A DNA stretch of 17,474 bases. Source: RGIG3009 sp045578425 (GTDB lineage Bacteria > Bacillota > Clostridia > Oscillospirales > Acutalibacteraceae). Under the pieces are notes generated by a model. That model did not search any database. It was not told the DNA's origin and saw only the letters and a program-made list of their open reading frames with translations. A program made the position numbers and the translations under genes. The stretch's first letter is position 1, and every line of letters begins with the position of its first letter. Positions 7,553-15,536 of this stretch are shown here, piece after piece. The stretch spans positions 1 to 17,474 of the forward strand of contig JAZNKF010000030.1 in NCBI GenBank assembly GCA_045578425.1, in the 5' to 3' direction.

Positions 7553-7561
7553 TGGTATAAT
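7553..7561 (+). promoter_or_regulatory. Extended -10 promoter of the transketolase operon
   Basis: TATAAT (7556-7561) is preceded by TG one base upstream, the extended -10 configuration. No good -35 box is found at 16-18 bases, which fits an extended -10 promoter. Transcription would start near 7568, about 40 bases before the transketolase start codon. Confidence 0.72.
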
Positions 7562-7607
7562 CAAACATAATTATGCGACTTCCATCGAAATTAAGGAGGA
7601 ATACTGG

Positions 7608-8453
7608 ATGGACATGTCAAAAAAGAGGTTTTTGGAACAAACAGCTTTACGTATCCGCAAAGCTGTGATTGAGGGAACATATCATGCCAAAAGCGGACAT
7701 CCCGGCGGCTCGTTATCGATTGCCGATGTCTTGGCATATCTGTATTTTGAAGAAATGAATGTCGACACCACACGCCCCGACAATCCCGACCGCGACCGTT
7801 TTGTGCTTTCCAAAGGTCATTGCGCACCGGCTTTGTACGGTGTTTTGGCGCTTAAAGGTTTTTTTGCCGAAAGTGAAATTCAGTCGTTGCGCCATATCGG
7901 TGCCATGTTACAAGGACATCCCTGCATGACAAGCACCCCCGGTGTGGATATGTCTACCGGTTCTTTGGGGCAAGGCATTTCCGCTGCGGTCGGTATGGCA
8001 TTAGCGGCAAAGATTGACAACAAAAGTTATCGTACATATTCCATTCTCGGTGACGGCGAGATTGAAGAAGGTCAAGTGTGGGAAGCCGCTATGTTTGCCG
8101 CACACAAAAAACTGGATAACTTGTGCATTGTAGTAGACAACAACAATTTGCAAATTGACGGCACGGTGGAGGAAGTCAATTCCCCCCACCCCATCCCCGA
8201 AAAATTTGCGGCGTTCGGTTGGAACGTCATTGTGATTGATGCACACGATTTTGAGCAAATCGAAGCAGCTTTTGCCGCCGCGCGTGCTTGCACTGACAAA
8301 CCGACTGCCATTATTCAAAAATCCATCAAAGGGAAAGGCGTTTCTTTTATGGAAAACCAAGTGAGTTGGCACGGCAGCGCTCCCAACACCGAACAATATG
8401 AGAAAGCCATGAGCGAACTTGACAGTGCGCTTTCTGCTTTGAAGGAGGAATAA
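7608..8453 (+). CDS. tktA: Transketolase, N-terminal (thiamine diphosphate-binding) subunit
   Basis: This subunit carries the diphosphate-binding half of a split transketolase of the non-oxidative pentose phosphate pathway. It moves two-carbon units between sugar phosphates. The 281 residues contain GHPGGSLS (30-37), SKGHCAPALYG (68-78), the loop GSLGQGISAAVG (118-129), and the thiamine motif starting at GDGEIEEG (148-155) and closing at NNN (178-180). The length is that of the known half-size subunit (about 270-280), not the 660-residue single-chain enzyme. The start has GGAGGA seven to eight bases upstream. The C-terminal subunit follows after 2 bases, so the two should be made together and assemble. 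Confidence 0.96.
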   Translation: MDMSKKRFLEQTALRIRKAVIEGTYHAKSGHPGGSLSIADVLAYLYFEEMNVDTTRPDNPDRDRFVLSKGHCAPALYGVLALKGFFAESEIQSLRHIGAMLQGHPCMTSTPGVDMSTGSLGQGISAAVGMALAAKIDNKSYRTYSILGDGEIEEGQVWEAAMFAAHKKLDNLCIVVDNNNLQIDGTVEEVNSPHPIPEKFAAFGWNVIVIDAHDFEQIEAAFAAARACTDKPTAIIQKSIKGKGVSFMENQVSWHGSAPNTEQYEKAMSELDSALSALKEE

Positions 8454-8455
8454 TC

Positions 8456-9409
8456 GTGTCGGAAGTTATTAAAAAGGCCACGCGGGACGCGTATGGTTCC
8501 GCTTTGGTAGAATTAGCACAAACGCAACAAAATCTGGTTGTTTTAGATGCCGATTTGGCCGCCGCAACCAAAACCGGCGCATTCAAAAAAGCTTGTCCCG
8601 AACGTTTCTTTGACTGCGGTATTGCCGAAGGAAATATGATGAGTATTGCCGCCGGTTTGGCATCCACCGGCAAGGTGGTGTTTGCTTCTTCGTTTGCCAT
8701 GTTTGCTGCCGGACGCGCCTTTGAGCAAGTGCGCAACTCTATCGGATACCCTCACCTGAATGTAAAAATCGGTGCCACACACGGCGGTATTTCCGTAGGT
8801 GAGGATGGTGCTACCCACCAATGTTGTGAAGATTTGGCACTTATGCGTAGCATTCCGGGCATGGTGGTGTTGAACCCTGCTGACGCCGTAGAAGCTCGTC
8901 TTGCCGTTATGGCTGCCGCCGCTTGGGACGGACCTGTTTACCTTCGATTCGGTCGGTTGGCGGTGCCGGTTATTTTTGATGAAAAATATTCTTTTGAAAT
9001 CGGCAAAAGCGTTCGTTTGACCGAAGGTAATGATGTCACCATCATTGCTACCGGACTGATGGTCAATGAAGCATTAATCGCTGCCGAAACATTGAAAAAC
9101 GAAGGCATTGGGGCGCGTGTCATTAACATGGCTACCATCAAGCCGCTGGACCGTCAAGCCGTTATTGACGCCGCGGTTGAAACCGGTGCCATTGTCACCG
9201 CCGAAGAACATTCGATTTTTGGCGGATTGGGCAGCGCTGTTTCCGAAGTGGTTTGTGAAGAAAAACCGGTACCGGTTTTACGTGTCGGCGTAGAGGATAC
9301 TTTTGGAAAATCCGGACCGGCAACAGAGCTTTTAAAACTCTTTGGTTTGTCGGCCGAAAATATCATCCAAAAAGCCAAAGCCGCTATCGCCAAAAAAGGT
9401 AGTATGTAA
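8456..9409 (+). CDS. tktB: Transketolase, C-terminal (pyrimidine-binding) subunit
   Basis: This is the second half of the split transketolase, 317 residues. It has the pyrimidine-binding domain with the conserved catalytic glutamate in GIAEGNMM (55-62, E58), then SSFAMFAAGRAFEQVRN and GISVGEDGATHQ. A transketolase C-terminal fold begins around 185. The start is GTG at 8456, with AAGGAGGAA overlapping the last codons of the N-terminal subunit gene. Split subunits of this kind are common in Clostridia and archaea. The pyruvate dehydrogenase beta subunit and DXP synthase are related, but the pairing with the preceding gene makes transketolase clear. Confidence 0.96.
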   Translation: MSEVIKKATRDAYGSALVELAQTQQNLVVLDADLAAATKTGAFKKACPERFFDCGIAEGNMMSIAAGLASTGKVVFASSFAMFAAGRAFEQVRNSIGYPHLNVKIGATHGGISVGEDGATHQCCEDLALMRSIPGMVVLNPADAVEARLAVMAAAAWDGPVYLRFGRLAVPVIFDEKYSFEIGKSVRLTEGNDVTIIATGLMVNEALIAAETLKNEGIGARVINMATIKPLDRQAVIDAAVETGAIVTAEEHSIFGGLGSAVSEVVCEEKPVPVLRVGVEDTFGKSGPATELLKLFGLSAENIIQKAKAAIAKKGSM

Positions 9410-9438
9410 AGCCACTACCAAGGAAACACTAAATTGAA

Positions 9439-9454
9439 CTTGTTACATAACAAG
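9439..9454 (+). repeat. Short perfect inverted repeat overlapping the LCP ribosome site
   Basis: CTTGTTA and TAACAAG flank two bases. The right arm runs into the AAGGAG ribosome site of the next gene (9452-9457). As RNA, the loop must be at least 4 bases, leaving about 6 pairs. It could act as a protein-binding site or weakly limit initiation. Confidence 0.45.
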
Positions 9455-9466
9455 GAGATGGATAAC

Positions 9467-10564
9467 ATGCCAAAAAAACAAAAAAAGCATTACTATTCCA
9501 AAAAAACACGAATCTGGGCTGCCATTGGTTCTTCCTTTATGGCGCTTGTAGGTATTCTTTGCATTACTGCTTATATTCTTCTTTCCTCCCTGCTTGGGCG
9601 AATTAATTTTAGTGATGACGATTTCTATGATCCTAACGTTGACGTGGATTTAGGGTTAGAAGACGAGGAAATCGACTCAAACGCCCCTGTTATGGATAAT
9701 TCGGCATACGACAAAGCGCAGTCGGTGCTGGAGTTACCTCTTCGCGGTAACGAAAAAGGAATTCGAAACATTTTGTTGTTAGGTATTGACAGTCGTACCA
9801 ATTCCTATAAAGGTCTCTCTGACACCACCATTATTTTGTCAATTAACGATAGAACAAAAACCATAAAGCTCATTTCTTTATTAAGAGATACTTGGGTTAC
9901 CTTGCCGGGACGCGATAAAGATGGTGACGGAAAAGACGATTTTGGTAAATTGAATTCGGCTTACGCCTATGGTCGTCATGTCCTTCAAAACAAAATGATT
10001 GCTCAAAATTTCCGCTTAAAGATTGATGATTATATCGGCGTTAATTTTCAAGGCTTGCCGGTACTTATTGATGCCATGGGCGGTCTTGACATTGAACTGA
10101 CTGCCAAAGAAATCACACAAATTCCGGCCGTTGGTTGTTACACCGTGTTTGGCGACCCGAGCTTTGTTTCGATCACCGGTGTACCCGGCAAATATCACTT
10201 GAACGGTTATCAAGCCATGCAATATGCTCGTATTCGCAAAATTGACAGCGATTTTAAACGCACAGAGCGACAACGCAAGGTGATTACTTTGCTCATGGAA
10301 AAAGCAAAAACCATGAACTATACACAACTTATCAGCATGGTATATAAAGCGGTTTCCTATGTGGATACCAACTTTTCCACCGATGAATTGTTAAGTTTTG
10401 CAGGTAGTGCTTTGAAGTATTCTTCCTACACGATTGAAAACAACTACCATCTTCCCAAAAGCGGCGAGTATAAATCCACCTCCATTGCAGGAAAGGGAAA
10501 CGGCTTGTTGCTATTGGACAACAAGAAAACCGTACAAAACTTGCACAATTATATTTACGGCTAA
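9467..10564 (+). CDS. LytR-CpsA-Psr (LCP) family cell-wall phosphotransferase
   Basis: LCP enzymes attach phosphate-linked glycopolymers such as teichoic acid or capsule to peptidoglycan on the outer face of the membrane. The 365 residues have a basic cytoplasmic tail (1-15), one transmembrane helix (about 16-40), and an acidic spacer (50-77, rich in D and E). The catalytic LCP domain follows: ILLLGIDSRT (102-111), LLRDTWV (138-144), the conserved KLNSAYAYG (161-169), and YARIRKIDSDFKRTERQR near the end, with the arginines that hold the lipid pyrophosphate. Residues 150-158 (DKDGDGKDD) resemble a calcium-binding loop. The ATG at 9467 follows AAGGAG with 9 bases between; an upstream in-frame TTG at 9434 lacks a ribosome site. 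It lies 57 bases after tktB with no terminator between, so co-transcription is possible. Confidence 0.93.
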   Translation: MPKKQKKHYYSKKTRIWAAIGSSFMALVGILCITAYILLSSLLGRINFSDDDFYDPNVDVDLGLEDEEIDSNAPVMDNSAYDKAQSVLELPLRGNEKGIRNILLLGIDSRTNSYKGLSDTTIILSINDRTKTIKLISLLRDTWVTLPGRDKDGDGKDDFGKLNSAYAYGRHVLQNKMIAQNFRLKIDDYIGVNFQGLPVLIDAMGGLDIELTAKEITQIPAVGCYTVFGDPSFVSITGVPGKYHLNGYQAMQYARIRKIDSDFKRTERQRKVITLLMEKAKTMNYTQLISMVYKAVSYVDTNFSTDELLSFAGSALKYSSYTIENNYHLPKSGEYKSTSIAGKGNGLLLLDNKKTVQNLHNYIYG

Positions 10565-10567
10565 CCG

Positions 10568-10609
10568 AAAGAAAGCGTCTGATGAAACCATCAGACGCTT
10601 TCTTTTTTT
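10568..10609 (+). terminator. Terminator after the LCP gene, shared with convergent copA
   Basis: Positions 10568-10584 and 10589-10605 form a 17-bp perfect stem with a 4-base loop, followed by T up to 10609 on the plus strand. On the minus strand the tail is only TTTC, so it may work less well for copA, whose stop codon lies 9 bases from the stem. Confidence 0.94.
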
Positions 10610-10613
10610 GCCT

Positions 10614-10817
10614 TTATTCTTCAATGCGAGTTACTTCGTACCCGGCATCTACCACAATTTTTTTCAGTTGTTCGGCAGAAAGTACACTCGTTTCCACTAT
10701 CGCTTCGGCACGTTTCAAATCCACCGTTGCGCGAACACCGTCAACTGCGTTAAGAGCCTTTTCCACGCGGGAACGACAATGTTCACACATCATACCCTCT
10801 ATTTTTAAACGAATCAC
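10614..10817 (-). CDS. Possible internal gene: free CopZ-like copper chaperone from an in-frame start in copA
   Basis: Within the copA linker the minus strand reads AAAAAAGGAGAAG (10824-10836), an excellent ribosome site. Eight bases after its core comes GTG (10815-10817), in frame as codon 758. Starting there gives a 67-residue protein consisting of exactly the C-terminal HMA domain, with GMMCEHC near its N terminus, the length and layout of free CopZ. The preceding linker is lysine-rich and looks like a translated intergenic ribosome site. Either copA and copZ fused by loss of a stop codon, or both products are made. The site is seen directly; actual initiation there is inferred. Confidence 0.45.
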   Translation of the reverse strand: MIRLKIEGMMCEHCRSRVEKALNAVDGVRATVDLKRAEAIVETSVLSAEQLKKIVVDAGYEVTRIEE

Positions 10818-13088
10818 AGCACACTTCTCCTTTTTTGTTTGTTTTGTTTTTCCAAATTTTCGTAATCTAAGGGCATTCGTCACCACAAACACACTGCTCA
10901 TGCTCATGGCTGCCGCGGCAAACATGGGACTTAAATCCCATTGAAGCAACGGGTAAAACACACCCGCCGCAAGCGGTATGCCCAAACAATTATAAAAGAA
11001 TGCCCAAAACAAGTTTTGGCGAATGTTTCGTATCACTAACCGGCTCAATCGAATGGCTGTCACCACATCACGCAAATCATTTTTCATAAGCACAATATCG
11101 GCACTGTCAATAGCAACATCCGTTCCGGCTCCGATAGCAATTCCTAAATCTGCGCTCACCAGTGCCGGCGCATCGTTGATGCCGTCCCCTACCATCGCCA
11201 CCATTTTGCCTTGTTTTTGTAGTGAGGAAACTGCTTTTTCTTTTTCCTGCGGTAACACATCGGATATAACCGTTTCAATGAATACTTGTTTTGCTACCGC
11301 TTCAGCGGTTCGGCGGTTATCACCGGTTAGCAAGATTGTTTCAATCCCCATACGTTGTAATTGTTGTACGGCGTCGGCGCTGGTAGGTTTTACCGTATCT
11401 GCCACAGCGATAATACCAACCAAGTGATTTTCTTTAGCAAAAAGCAGCGGTGTTTTTCCCTGTGCGGCAAAAGTCGCTATGGTATCGGCATATGCCGCAA
11501 CATCCACACCGTTTTCTGCCATAAATCTCTCGTTACCGGCAAAACAGTGTTGACCATCTATTTTTGCAGTAATGCCCAATCCCGAATGAACTCGAAACAT
11601 TTCGGCTTCGGGTATTTTGACGTGTAGTTTTTCTGCTTTTGCCATAATGGCTTGTGCCAGGGGGTGTTCACTGTTCTTTTCCAATCCTGCTGCCAAATAC
11701 AATAGTTCTTCGTTGGATGTATTAATTGCCAGACAATCCGTAACCGAAGGCTCACCTGTTGTCACCGTGCCTGTTTTATCCAATAAAATCGTTTGTATTC
11801 GGCAAGCAGTTTCCAGCGCCTCTCCCGATTTGACAAAAACGCCATGACGTGCGCCTTGTTCTGTACCTACCATAATGGCTACCGGCGTTGCCAACCCCAA
11901 TGCACACGGACAAGAAATCACCAACACGCACACCGCGTGTGTTAAGGCTGTTTCAAAATTTCCGATTGCCAGCCACCAAGCCACGCCCGTCAACAACGAA
12001 AGTACCATCACAACGGGAACAAACACTCCCGCGATTTTATCGGCAGTTTTGGCAATGGGCGCTTTGGAAGCACTTGCCGTTTCCACCAAACGTATGATTT
12101 GTGAAAACGTGGTTTCTTGCCCCACGCGGGTAACCTGTATCCGTAAAAAGCCATTGTAATTCATGGTGGCACCAATCACTGTATCGCCCACCGTTTTATC
12201 AACGGGTAAACTTTCGCCGGTGATGGCAGATTCATCCACCGCTGCTCCCCCCTCGACCACGATGCCATCCACGGGGATGCGTGCACCGGCGCGAACTACC
12301 ACGATATCGCCGACAACCACCGCCTCAATAGGAAGCGTAACAATCGCATCGCCACGTTCCACATCGGCGGTTTGGGGTGCCAGATTCATAAGGCTTTCCA
12401 AAGCTTCGGTGGTTTTCTTTTTGGAACGGAATTCCAAAAATTTCCCCAGCGTTACCAAGCTTAATACCATGGCTGCCGATTCAAAGTATAAGTCTTTGTA
12501 ATAGCGCATGACAAGCGGCATATCGTGTACGCTGATACCATACGCCATGCGATACAAGGCAAGTAAACCGTACAGGAGCGTTGCCGTCGTAGCAACCGCC
12601 ACCAAACTATCCATATTGGGTGCTCGACGAAACAACGCCGAAAACCCTTTTTGAAAGTAAGAGCGATTGACATAAAGAACCGGCAAACAGAGTAAAAACT
12701 GTGTCAATGCAAACGACACGGCGTTTGCGTGCCCGTTCAAAAAAGACGGTAGCGGTAATCCCAGCATATGCCCCATTGACAAATACATCAGCGGCAACAA
12801 AAAAGCAAACGAGACACCTAACCGAACGATCCACGCTGCATTTGACGAGGTTTTTTTAGGCGTTGACATTTCTTGTTGAATATCGGGTTTTGCCTGATAA
12901 CCTGCCGATTCCACGGCAGCTATTATCCTTGGGGAAGATGTGGTACTTTCGTCATAATCCACCATCATCGAATTGGTAAGTAAATTGACTTCGACCGCTT
13001 TTACCCCGGCCACTTTTCCCACAGCCGTTTGCACGTGAGAAGAACACGCCGAGCAGGTCATTCCCATCACCGAAAAACGTTGTTTCAT
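10614..13088 (-). CDS. copA: Copper-exporting P1B-type ATPase with an extra C-terminal metal-binding domain
   Basis: CopA pumps Cu(I) out of the cytoplasm using ATP. The 824 residues contain an N-terminal HMA domain with GMTCSAC (9-15), TGES (290-293) in the actuator domain, the transport motif CPC (393-395), and the phosphorylation site DKTGT (D437). The hinge GDGINDAP and the copper-type TM7 and TM8 signatures (YN; M-S-M-S-S) follow. After the last helix a basic linker leads to a second complete HMA domain (759-824) with GMMCEHC (C768, C771), resembling a fused CopZ chaperone. The ATG at 13088 shares one base with the ispF stop (TAATG), and AAAGGAAC lies just upstream. An in-frame start at 13112 has no advantage. 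No CopY or CsoR regulator is nearby. Confidence 0.96.
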   Translation of the reverse strand: MKQRFSVMGMTCSACSSHVQTAVGKVAGVKAVEVNLLTNSMMVDYDESTTSSPRIIAAVESAGYQAKPDIQQEMSTPKKTSSNAAWIVRLGVSFAFLLPLMYLSMGHMLGLPLPSFLNGHANAVSFALTQFLLCLPVLYVNRSYFQKGFSALFRRAPNMDSLVAVATTATLLYGLLALYRMAYGISVHDMPLVMRYYKDLYFESAAMVLSLVTLGKFLEFRSKKKTTEALESLMNLAPQTADVERGDAIVTLPIEAVVVGDIVVVRAGARIPVDGIVVEGGAAVDESAITGESLPVDKTVGDTVIGATMNYNGFLRIQVTRVGQETTFSQIIRLVETASASKAPIAKTADKIAGVFVPVVMVLSLLTGVAWWLAIGNFETALTHAVCVLVISCPCALGLATPVAIMVGTEQGARHGVFVKSGEALETACRIQTILLDKTGTVTTGEPSVTDCLAINTSNEELLYLAAGLEKNSEHPLAQAIMAKAEKLHVKIPEAEMFRVHSGLGITAKIDGQHCFAGNERFMAENGVDVAAYADTIATFAAQGKTPLLFAKENHLVGIIAVADTVKPTSADAVQQLQRMGIETILLTGDNRRTAEAVAKQVFIETVISDVLPQEKEKAVSSLQKQGKMVAMVGDGINDAPALVSADLGIAIGAGTDVAIDSADIVLMKNDLRDVVTAIRLSRLVIRNIRQNLFWAFFYNCLGIPLAAGVFYPLLQWDLSPMFAAAAMSMSSVFVVTNALRLRKFGKTKQTKKEKCAVIRLKIEGMMCEHCRSRVEKALNAVDGVRATVDLKRAEAIVETSVLSAEQLKKIVVDAGYEVTRIEE

Positions 13089-13570
13089 TACACGTTCCTT
13101 TCCAACAAACAAACGGCATGAGCAGCAATGCCTTCGCCGTTCCCGGTAAAGCCCAAGCCCTCCTCTGTGGTGGCTTTTACACTTATAGTGCCACTATCCA
13201 TACCGCAAGCTTCTGCCAACTGTTTGCGCATCGATACAATATACGGTTTTAATTTTGGAGCTTGTGCGAGTACCGTGGCATCTATGTTCGTCGGCGTGTA
13301 TCCCGCCTTTTTTACGGCTTGCACCACCTCTTTGAGCAACGCCAGACTATCCGCACCGGCATAACGAGCATCCGTATCCGGAAACATTTTGCCGATATCA
13401 CCCAGTGCGGCGGCACCAAGCAAAGCGTCGGCTATGGCATGAGCCAATACATCGGCATCGGAATGTCCCAAAAGACCTTTTTCGTAAGGAATGGTAACAC
13501 CGCCTAAAATTAACGCTCGGTTTTCTACCAAACGATGCACGTCATATCCATGACCGATTCGAAAACTCAT
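13088..13570 (-). CDS. ispF: 2-C-methyl-D-erythritol 2,4-cyclodiphosphate synthase
   Basis: IspF catalyses the fifth step of the MEP isoprenoid pathway, cyclising the CDP-methylerythritol phosphate product with release of CMP. The 160 residues show the family's N-terminal GHGYDVH (6-12) and GHSDADVLAHAI (35-46). The zinc ligands are D10, H12 and H44, and GDIGKMFPDTD follows. The length matches the usual 155-160. The start ATG at 13570 overlaps the ispD stop as ATGA, with AGGTGG five bases upstream. Its own stop overlaps the copA start as TAATG. Adjacency to ispD is the common arrangement; the coupling to copA is not. Confidence 0.97.
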   Translation of the reverse strand: MSFRIGHGYDVHRLVENRALILGGVTIPYEKGLLGHSDADVLAHAIADALLGAAALGDIGKMFPDTDARYAGADSLALLKEVVQAVKKAGYTPTNIDATVLAQAPKLKPYIVSMRKQLAEACGMDSGTISVKATTEEGLGFTGNGEGIAAHAVCLLERNV

Positions 13571-14247
13571 AGCAACCACCTTTCTGCTGTTTTGATATCT
13601 TCCGGAGTTGTGATTTTAATATTGCTGTAACTGCCCTCTACCAGTTTAACAGCATGACCCAACTGTTCAACCATTTGACAGTCATCCGTAACTTCCACGT
13701 TGTTTTCTTCGCAATATGTCATAGCTTTTTGATACAGTTCATATTCAAAAATTTGAGGTGTTTGCATGTTCCACAACGTTTCACGTTCTGGGGTGTTTAC
13801 CACAAAGCCGTTTTGGTCCACTTGTTTGATGGTATCTTTGGTCGGTACTGCCGCGGCGGCGGCACCGTATTCTTTCGCCGAGACAATAACTCGTTCTATA
13901 ATTTCGGGAGTAATTAACGGTCGCGCACCATCGTGAATGGCAACGTACTCCGACATACTGTCGCAAACCTGCATCCCACACTTTGCCGATTCTTGGCGGC
14001 TGTTGCCACCCACAACCACTTGCGTTAGTTTGGTGATGTTTTGTGCTTGTGCTATGTTTTGAACTCTTTCAATATCCTCATGCCGTGCAACCACAACAAT
14101 CTCGTGCACGGCATCGCACTCTTGAAAAGCAAGCAAAGAATACGCCAACAACGGAACGCCGTGCAATGACAGAAATTGTTTGGGAACACCCATACGGTTA
14201 GAACTGCCCGCTGCCAAAATCACGGCAGATACTTTTTGAGCTGTCAC
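13567..14247 (-). CDS. ispD: 2-C-methyl-D-erythritol 4-phosphate cytidylyltransferase
   Basis: IspD transfers CMP from CTP to methylerythritol 4-phosphate, the third step of the MEP pathway. The 226 residues open with the nucleotide-binding loop VILAAGSSNRMGVPKQF (9-25), including R18 and K23 in the expected positions. VVGGNSRQESAKCG (about 78-91), IHDGARPLI and a TPQIFEYELY segment follow, all typical of IspD. The start is GTG at 14247 with AAGGAG nine bases upstream. The gene begins 20 bases after the ROK regulator stop and overlaps ispF by 4 bases, so it is probably part of the transcript that starts at the ROK promoter. TagD/TarI-type cytidylyltransferases are related, but the ispF neighbour settles the call. 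Confidence 0.96.
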   Translation of the reverse strand: MTAQKVSAVILAAGSSNRMGVPKQFLSLHGVPLLAYSLLAFQECDAVHEIVVVARHEDIERVQNIAQAQNITKLTQVVVGGNSRQESAKCGMQVCDSMSEYVAIHDGARPLITPEIIERVIVSAKEYGAAAAAVPTKDTIKQVDQNGFVVNTPERETLWNMQTPQIFEYELYQKAMTYCEENNVEVTDDCQMVEQLGHAVKLVEGSYSNIKITTPEDIKTAERWLL

Positions 14248-14267
14248 GGTTTTTCACTCCTTCGGTG

Positions 14268-15437
14268 TTATTCTACCAAATTATCGGGAAAGGCAATATC
14301 GAAAAGGCGGTCGCACAAGTTTACCGCTGTTCCGCGTAAAATATCCTCCCCTGTTTCATTCACTTGGCGGATAACCAATTTCTCAGTAAGTGTCGAATAA
14401 GCACGACGACGAAGTTCTTGTTCTGCTTCGGTAATCAACGAGGGACATTCGCAAAAGTCACCGGTATCAATCACAAACGCTGAGGGGTTAAACAAATTAA
14501 CTAAATTAGCAAGACCCACACCTAAATATTTGCCGCATTCCCCTACTGCTTTCAATGCTGCCTGTTCCTTTTGCCGATAAGCGCCCTCAATATCACAAAG
14601 TTGGTGACTACCGCTTCCTCCTTGTTGTTGATACAACGAAATCAGTCGTGCAGGAGAGCACATTGCCTCCAAGCAGCCGCGATTACCACAAAAACACTCT
14701 TCTCCTTCGCGTTCTACCGTGGTATGGCCGATTTCGCCCAACGTAGAACGAGAAACAGCACCGTCTACATATTGCACGGCACCGATACCGTTTTCCATAT
14801 CCACAAACATCATGTTTTGGGATGAGTGCGGCATGTTTTTTGAAAAATAGTACGTTGCTTTCAAAATGGAAACGTTGTCCACAAACACGGGAAGTCCAAC
14901 TGCCTCTTCAATCAGTTGACGAATATCCATGGATTTCCATTTAAGGCTGGCGGAAACCACCAAGCGGCTGTCTTCCAAAACCAAACCCGAAATGGCAACA
15001 CCGACACCTAAGATACGTGCTTTGTCATGTTTTGCCACCATGGAAACGATTCTTTCACGCATAATTTGTACCAATTGTGAAGCATCCAGCGTATTTGTTT
15101 CGACACTGATTTTTTCAGAACAATTCCCCTCTAAATCCGTGTAAGCAACGTGGATAAATTTATCGTTAAGATAGACACAAATCAAGTCATAACGGTCAAC
15201 GCAAAAACGCAGCAACGTGCTTTTGCGCCCCACACGCCCAACCTTTTCCATACCGCTTTCACAAAGCAAACCTCGTTCCAGCAAATAGGATGTAATATTG
15301 GTGATGGAAGCCAAAGATAAGCCGGTTTTTTCGGCAATAAGCGGTCGAGAAACTTCACCACTGCGACGCACAAATTCCAACACTTTCAAACGATTCATTT
15401 TTTGCATGAGTTGCACGTTGCCAACTTGTTTGTTCAT
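14268..15437 (-). CDS. ROK-family transcriptional regulator (XylR/NagC type)
   Basis: This is a 389-residue DNA-binding regulator with a sugar-kinase fold. The N-terminal winged helix-turn-helix (about 17-60, core EVSRPLIAEKTGLSLASITN at 28-47) has the ROK repressor layout. The ROK signature GEIGHTTV (234-241) and the zinc cysteines C248, C250 and C255 (CFCGNRGCLE) are intact, so a sugar ligand is likely. The kinase parts are degraded: the phosphate loop lacks D-x-G-x-T, and the usual N-D catalytic pair reads VDNVS (186-190). It therefore probably senses a sugar without phosphorylating it. AAGGAA precedes the ATG. It is divergent from the MFS transporter operon, its likely target, and co-directional with ispD, ispF and copA. 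Confidence 0.93.
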   Translation of the reverse strand: MNKQVGNVQLMQKMNRLKVLEFVRRSGEVSRPLIAEKTGLSLASITNITSYLLERGLLCESGMEKVGRVGRKSTLLRFCVDRYDLICVYLNDKFIHVAYTDLEGNCSEKISVETNTLDASQLVQIMRERIVSMVAKHDKARILGVGVAISGLVLEDSRLVVSASLKWKSMDIRQLIEEAVGLPVFVDNVSILKATYYFSKNMPHSSQNMMFVDMENGIGAVQYVDGAVSRSTLGEIGHTTVEREGEECFCGNRGCLEAMCSPARLISLYQQQGGSGSHQLCDIEGAYRQKEQAALKAVGECGKYLGVGLANLVNLFNPSAFVIDTGDFCECPSLITEAEQELRRRAYSTLTEKLVIRQVNETGEDILRGTAVNLCDRLFDIAFPDNLVE

Positions 15438-15450
15438 AGACGATTCCTTT

Positions 15451-15476
15451 TTATTAAATAATATTTAGATTAAATA
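15451..15476. promoter_or_regulatory. Adjacent A/T palindromes at the ROK transcription start (candidate operator)
   Basis: TTATTAAATAA (15451-15461; 5-base arms, one central base) abuts TATTTAGATTAAATA (15462-15476; 6-base arms, three central bases). They cover the predicted start of the ROK gene transcript just downstream of its -10 box. ROK repressors usually bind A/T-rich dyads and control themselves, so this is a candidate autoregulatory site. The A/T-rich setting makes chance palindromes possible. Confidence 0.4.
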
Positions 15477-15477
15477 A

Positions 15478-15507
15478 ATTATATACTGATTTGTCAAAGA
15501 ATGTCAA
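15478..15507 (-). promoter_or_regulatory. Promoter of the ROK-ispD-ispF-copA run
   Basis: On the minus strand TTGACA (15502-15507) is followed after 18 bases by TATAAT (15478-15483); both boxes match consensus. A second TTGACA-like copy lies 10 bases downstream of the first, too close to the -10 to serve. No other clear promoter or terminator was seen between this site and the end of copA. Confidence 0.85.
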
Positions 15508-15536
15508 CCTTACCTTCAAATTATCACATCTTTTCA

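Noticed and set aside
8347..8736. A 129-codon minus-strand frame across the transketolase junction
   Set aside because: It spans two well-defined plus-strand genes and has no supporting signals.
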